A DNA stretch of 8,740 nucleotides, taken from NCBI GenBank assembly GCA_003524305.1, contig DQHW01000043.1, forward strand, positions 14,749-23,488, given 5' to 3'. The notes under the pieces are model-generated. The model had not been told where the DNA came from. It ran no database searches and saw nothing but the letters and a program-made list of their open reading frames with translations. Shown piece after piece: positions 6,562 through 8,740 of the stretch. Source of the DNA: Anaerolineaceae bacterium (GTDB lineage Bacteria; Chloroflexota; Anaerolineae; Anaerolineales; Anaerolineaceae). Each line of letters starts with the position of its first letter. Position 1 is the stretch's first letter. A program made the translations under genes and the position numbers.

Positions 6562-7125
6562 ATGGCTAAATATTATGATTCCATAACTGATCAAATATGC
6601 GAATTCATCCAAAAGCAGCACATTTTTTTTGTCAGCAGTGCGCCGCTTAGCGCCAGCGGACATGTGAACCTGTCTCCGAAAGGGTTGGATAGCTTTCGGG
6701 TGCTTTCGCCGAAGCGTGTAGCGTACATGGATATTATCAGCAGCGGTAATGAAACTTCCGCGCATACACTCGAAAATGGACGCATCACCTTCATGTTCTG
6801 CTCCTTTGAAGGTGCTCCAAATATTCTGCGGTTGTTTGGCACCGGCCGTACCGTGCTGAAGGGGGATGCTGATTGGCCAGAACTCGCAAAGAACTTCAAT
6901 TTGATTTCGAGCACCCGACAGATCATTGTGGCAGAGATCAACAAGGTTCAGACCTCGTGCGGATACGGCGTTCCGTTGTATGAGTACAAAGGTGAACGTG
7001 ATCAGCATTTCAAATGGGCCGAGAAGATTGGCCCTGATGGGCTGATAGCCTATCGCAACGAAAACAATCTGACCAGTGTCGACGGTCTACCGACACCCTT
7101 GGGGAACAGTTTTGGGCAAAATTAA
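6562..7125 (+). CDS. Pyridoxamine 5'-phosphate oxidase-like flavoprotein
   Basis: Predicted soluble split-beta-barrel protein of the PNPOx-like family, 187 aa, probably binding FMN or F420. Visible motifs are FFVSSAPLSASGHVNLSPKG (22-41), where substrate entry and phosphate contacts usually lie, YMDIISSGNETSAH (55-68), ITFMFCSFEGAPNILRLFGTGR (75-96) and the C-terminal SCGYGVPLYEYKGERDQHFKWAEKIG (132-157). These mark the broad family of oxidoreductases rather than true PdxH, so a specific substrate cannot be named. AAAGGAAC lies about eight bases before the ATG. It stands alone, between a terminator and the repeat region. Confidence 0.88.
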   Translation: MAKYYDSITDQICEFIQKQHIFFVSSAPLSASGHVNLSPKGLDSFRVLSPKRVAYMDIISSGNETSAHTLENGRITFMFCSFEGAPNILRLFGTGRTVLKGDADWPELAKNFNLISSTRQIIVAEINKVQTSCGYGVPLYEYKGERDQHFKWAEKIGPDGLIAYRNENNLTSVDGLPTPLGNSFGQN

Positions 7126-7132
7126 TGAAGTA

Positions 7133-7154
7133 GGGGCAATTCACGAATTGCCCC
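7133..7154. repeat. Perfect palindromic repeat, GGGGCAATTC / GAATTGCCCC
   Basis: Two ten-base arms flank a two-base spacer (AC), seven bases after the PNPOx-like stop codon. There is no T run, so it is a poor terminator. It resembles a widespread intergenic palindrome in many genomes with a TAGGGGC...GCCCC pattern; that resemblance is from memory and not searched. Confidence 0.6.
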
Positions 7155-7163
7155 GGGTAAGCA

Positions 7164-7228
7164 GAACCCAATTTAAACCAAATCCCCCGGCGGCCATTCC
7201 GGGGGTACTTTCTAAGTGGCGGAGAGAG
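7164..7228. repeat. Direct repeat P, copy 1 (degenerate tRNA-Ser 3' flank)
   Basis: A 65-base unit that matches copy 2 (7362-7426) at 62 positions, with no gap. It holds a GC hairpin (CCCCCGG 7184-7190 with CCGGGGG 7199-7205) and then TAAGTGGCGGAGAGAG, the reverse complement of the tRNA-Ser CCA end and acceptor strand. Here the hairpin's flanking A-T pairs and T tract are lost, so it is probably a decayed copy. Confidence 0.85.
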
Positions 7229-7267
7229 GTGCGCAGCCTGCCCCGAAGGGTGTGAGGATCGAACCCA
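7218..7267. repeat. Direct repeat Q, copy 1 (tRNA-like T-arm remnant)
   Basis: About 50 bases shared with 7320-7368, with few differences and one indel. On the minus strand it reads as a T-arm-like GGGTTCGATCC, a small GC hairpin (CCCTTCGGGG) and then CTCTCTCCGCC, the acceptor end of tRNA-Ser. Compared with the intact tRNA it lacks one A in the T-loop and has about 25 inserted bases between T-arm and acceptor. Confidence 0.75.
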
Positions 7268-7287
7268 AAAAAACCATTAATTAACTA

Positions 7288-7315
7288 TAAAAAAACTCCT
7301 CCAAAATGGAGGAGT
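7288..7315 (-). terminator. Strong intrinsic terminator (minus strand)
   Basis: On the minus strand ACTCCTCC and GGAGGAGT pair with a five-base loop and are followed by seven T's. It sits between the two Q copies and faces the same way as tRNA-Ser, so it backs up the terminator at 7378-7409. Confidence 0.75.
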
Positions 7316-7319
7316 CTGA

Positions 7320-7368
7320 GGCGGAGAGAGGTGCGCAGCCCACCCGAAAGGTGTGAGGATCGAACCCA
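7320..7368. repeat. Direct repeat Q, copy 2 (tRNA-like T-arm remnant)
   Basis: Second copy of the Q unit, 49 bases. Its internal hairpin region reads CACC-TTTC-GGGTG on the minus strand, where copy 1 has CCCTTCGGGG. The GC pairing is kept although bases differ, which is mild evidence for structure rather than random decay. Confidence 0.75.
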
Positions 7369-7426
7369 ATTTAAACCAAAACCCCCGGCGGCCATTCCGG
7401 GGGTTTTTTCTAAGTGGCGGAGAGAG
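7362..7426. repeat. Direct repeat P, copy 2 (tRNA-Ser terminator and 3' end)
   Basis: The intact copy of the 65-base unit. Its right part is the real 3' end of tRNA-Ser including CCA (7415-7417); its left part holds the tRNA terminator and runs into Q copy 2 through a shared GAACCCA. Confidence 0.85.
7378..7409. terminator. Bidirectional terminator downstream of tRNA-Ser
   Basis: AACCCCCGG (7380-7388) pairs with CCGGGGGTT (7397-7405) around an eight-base loop. The plus strand continues into six T's in total; the minus strand continues with TTTTGGTTT. On the minus strand it lies a few bases beyond the tRNA-Ser CCA. Confidence 0.75.
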
Positions 7427-7503
7427 TGGGATTCGAACCCACGATACCTTGCGGTATACCCGCTTTCCAAGCGGGCGCGTTAGGCCAACTGCGCTACCTC
7501 TCC
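7415..7503 (-). tRNA. tRNA-Ser (GGA anticodon)
   Basis: Minus-strand cloverleaf of 89 bases including encoded CCA. The acceptor stem is GGAGAGG with TCTCTCC (one G-U pair), discriminator G. The anticodon stem CCCGC/GCGGG closes the loop TTGGAAA, with anticodon GGA at 7468-7466, reading UCC/UCU serine codons. A long variable arm (TACC-GCAA-GGTA) is the class II mark of tRNA-Ser, and the T-arm is GTGGGTTCGAATCCCAC. Confidence 0.97.
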
Positions 7504-7528
7504 ATGGCTTTTCTTGTGTAGCGCGCCA

Positions 7529-7537
7529 ATTATACCA
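7529..7537 (-). promoter_or_regulatory. Extended -10 promoter for tRNA-Ser
   Basis: On the minus strand TGGTATAAT is a perfect extended -10 box (TGN plus TATAAT), about 25 bases before the tRNA 5' end. The -35 region is poor, which an extended -10 can tolerate. Confidence 0.6.
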
Positions 7538-7601
7538 TTTCCTTGAAAAATCTCCATCTTTTTTATAAGTTTTTCGTATTAACTAATAAGTGAAAACGGT
7601 T

Positions 7602-7630
7602 TTGACTTCACTGTTTTTTCATTCTATAAT
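7602..7630 (+). promoter_or_regulatory. Near-consensus sigma-70 promoter for the membrane protein gene
   Basis: TTGACT (7602-7607) and TATAAT (7625-7630) are spaced by exactly 17 bases, about 32 bases before the ATG at 7662. It is among the two best promoters in the window. The rest of 7504-7661 holds the tRNA-Ser promoter and otherwise nothing recognisable. Confidence 0.8.
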
Positions 7631-7661
7631 TCAATTGGCAAGTTAAACAGGAGGTAACAAG

Positions 7662-8180
7662 ATGGATGAATCTAAACGTGGGACGATGGCTGCTGGCATT
7701 ATCCTGGTGGCGCTGGGTGCTTTGTTTTTTGCTCTTAACCTGATCCCCGGAATTGTGGCTGCCAAGACCTGGCCTTTGGTATTGATCGTGATTGGCATTG
7801 GTTTTTGTCTTCCGGCTCTTATCTGGCCGCTGCAAAAAGAATCACTGGCCGGATTGTTCATTCCGGGAAGTATTTTATTAGTATTGGGAGCCATCTTCTT
7901 GTTCAACACCCTTACCGGCATCTGGTCCGTGTGGGCCATTGCCTGGATGCTCATCCCCGCTAGTGTCGGGCTCGGATTGATCCTCGGTGCCAGGGTTGGC
8001 AAATGGGATAAATCTGTAACCACGGTGGGTTTGTGGATGCTGGTGTTGAGCCTTGCCGTCTTTGCCCTTTTTGCATCCTTGTTTGGCAACCTGGTGGTGA
8101 AATCCATCGGTGCAGGGCTGTTAATTGTCACCGGTCTAGTACTGCTCGTAAGATCATTAATGAGAAAGCAGGCTGCCTAA
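7662..8180 (+). CDS. Six-segment membrane protein with LiaI/LiaF-TM-like repeats
   Basis: Predicted integral membrane protein, 172 aa, with hydrophobic segments at about 8-28, 36-54, 64-82, 88-110, 118-142 and 147-165. The segment GIILVALGALFFALN followed by WPLVLIVIGIG resembles the LiaI-LiaF-like transmembrane region (DUF5668-type). SILLVLGAIFLFNTLTG and a following W-rich segment repeat the pattern, and AGLLIVTGLVLLVRS is a third partial echo. In LiaF the TM region precedes a C-terminal domain, which is absent here. Function is unknown; a role in envelope stress sensing is only an analogy. AGGAGG (7649-7654) lies seven bases before the ATG, with a strong promoter ahead, so expression should be high. 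It is followed after four bases by the next gene. Confidence 0.75.
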   Translation: MDESKRGTMAAGIILVALGALFFALNLIPGIVAAKTWPLVLIVIGIGFCLPALIWPLQKESLAGLFIPGSILLVLGAIFLFNTLTGIWSVWAIAWMLIPASVGLGLILGARVGKWDKSVTTVGLWMLVLSLAVFALFASLFGNLVVKSIGAGLLIVTGLVLLVRSLMRKQAA

Positions 8181-8184
8181 ATTT

Positions 8185-8607
8185 ATGTCTTCAAACGTTC
8201 CTGACCTCAAACTGCCGCTGGTAACAGTGGATGATGCCCACTGGCAAAAGGTGCATGCCGAAAATACCGAAGCTTTGGAGTATTCAATTCCCTTGCGGGA
8301 GGGTTTCCAACTCTCCACCCAGGGTTTTGAATTCATTATCCCTGATGGGATGGATTTCAAAGCTCCGAATATCATCCAGGTTGTGATTGGCAAAGAAGAA
8401 TTGTATGCCATGGCGTATGAAAAAGGGTTGACCCTCTATACATTGGATAAAGCCAATCTTGTGCCCATGTACGGTTCAAGACCTTTTGAAGGTTATCGGT
8501 CAGGAACGAAATTGATTGTGGCCATCGGACATCTTTCTCCACCGACGCCAGAGCTGCCGCAGCCAAAATTTACGGTAATATGGGCAGGCGTGGTCAATAT
8601 TCTTTAA
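8185..8607 (+). CDS. Uncharacterised soluble protein
   Basis: A 140-residue protein I do not recognise. No signal peptide or membrane segment is visible. It is mixed alpha/beta in feel, with alternating hydrophobic stretches (GFEFIIPDGM at 47-56, IIQVVIGKEELYAMAY at 63-78, LIVAIGHLSPPTPELP at 109-124, FTVIWAGVVNIL at the C-terminus) and no conserved Cys/His metal set. The start lies four bases after the upstream membrane-protein stop and has no clear ribosome binding site, so translation is probably coupled and the two share the promoter at 7602-7630. The tight pairing hints at a joint role, unproven. Confidence 0.7.
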   Translation: MSSNVPDLKLPLVTVDDAHWQKVHAENTEALEYSIPLREGFQLSTQGFEFIIPDGMDFKAPNIIQVVIGKEELYAMAYEKGLTLYTLDKANLVPMYGSRPFEGYRSGTKLIVAIGHLSPPTPELPQPKFTVIWAGVVNIL

Positions 8608-8626
8608 TCTCTTGCCTGCCTGACCA

Positions 8627-8655
8627 TTGTCAACTTGAAAAATCGCCATTATAAT
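8627..8655 (+). promoter_or_regulatory. Promoter for tRNA-Val
   Basis: TTGTCA (8627-8632) and TATAAT (8650-8655) are spaced by 17 bases. The TATAAT ends ten bases before the mature tRNA 5' end (8666), so the precursor leader would be only a few bases long. Confidence 0.75.
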
Positions 8656-8665
8656 AGGCCTCGTT

Positions 8666-8740
8666 GGGCGGTTAGCTCAGTTGGTTAGAGCGTTGCGTTG
8701 ACATCGCAAAGGTCGTAGGTTCGAGTCCTATATCGCCCAC
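8666..8740 (+). tRNA. tRNA-Val (GAC anticodon), 3' CCA cut by window end
   Basis: The acceptor stem GGGCGGT pairs with ATCGCCC (one G-U pair). The D-arm has GCTC...GAGC, and the anticodon stem TTGCG/CGCAA closes the loop TTGACAT with GAC at 8700-8702. The T-arm contains GGTTCGAGTCC. Discriminator A is at 8739 and the first C of an encoded CCA at 8740, consistent with CCA continuing outside the window. Confidence 0.97.

Noticed and set aside
6535..7008. 157-residue minus-strand open frame
   Set aside because: It mirrors the PNPOx-like gene, whose protein has clear family motifs.
7285..7470. 61-residue open frame on the minus strand across the repeats and tRNA
   Set aside because: It runs through a terminator hairpin and tRNA-Ser; the coding potential is an artefact of the tRNA sequence.
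7353..7568. Open frame on the plus strand with a GIRTHDTLRYT-like sequence
   Set aside because: It is the antisense of tRNA-Ser, the well-known source of spurious 'GIRTHD' proteins.
7643..8131. 162-residue minus-strand open frame
   Set aside because: It is the shadow of the membrane protein gene, which has a strong promoter and AGGAGG on the plus strand.
8582..8620. GCAGGC...GCCTGC pairing around the end of the 140-residue gene as a terminator
   Set aside because: Six-base stem with a loop of over 20 bases and no T tract; too weak to call.
1..8740. CRISPR array, insertion sequence or phage genes
   Set aside because: No regularly spaced repeats, transposase, integrase or phage structural protein is visible.

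Overview
The window is an ordinary-looking bacterial chromosome segment of roughly 50% GC with housekeeping genes, two tRNA genes and no complete mobile element. The gene set (MsrPQ, a UbiE/MenG methyltransferase, DnaX-YbaB-RecR, a lamin-tail-domain protein, tRNA genes with encoded CCA) and the 'GGGGCAATTC' palindrome suggest a Chloroflexota/Anaerolineae-like bacterium. That placement is inference from gene style, not from a marker gene.

Layout. 1-2085 (+): the 3' part of msrP, then msrQ and a ubiE/menG-type methyltransferase. The first two form the periplasmic methionine sulfoxide repair system, whose electrons come through the quinone pool; the third makes quinone. 2082-5792 (-): read in its own direction, a membrane-anchored lamin-tail-domain protein, dnaX (clamp-loader gamma/tau), ybaB, recR, and an NTF2-fold SnoaL-like protein. 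The core dnaX-ybaB-recR order is the classic replication/recombination cluster. ubiE and the SnoaL-like gene converge and share a TTAA that supplies both stop codons. 5793-5855 is a short divergent promoter region.

5856-7125 (+): a NYN/PIN-like nuclease gene, then a 226-base gap with three consecutive hairpins that look like a small RNA ending in an intrinsic terminator, then a PNPOx-like flavoprotein gene with its own promoter. 7126-7414 has no protein gene. It holds a perfect inverted repeat and a patchwork of duplicated, degenerate tRNA-Ser 3' ends alternating with terminator hairpins. The intact tRNA-Ser(GGA) follows on the minus strand (7415-7503).

7504-8740 (+): a near-consensus promoter drives a two-gene unit, a six-segment membrane protein with LiaF-TM-like repeats and an unrecognised soluble 140-residue protein. 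The window ends with a promoter and tRNA-Val(GAC), cut inside its CCA end.

The most interesting items are the candidate C-rich small RNA at about 6380-6485 and the tRNA-Ser 3'-end repeat patchwork. I found no convincing new multi-gene system.
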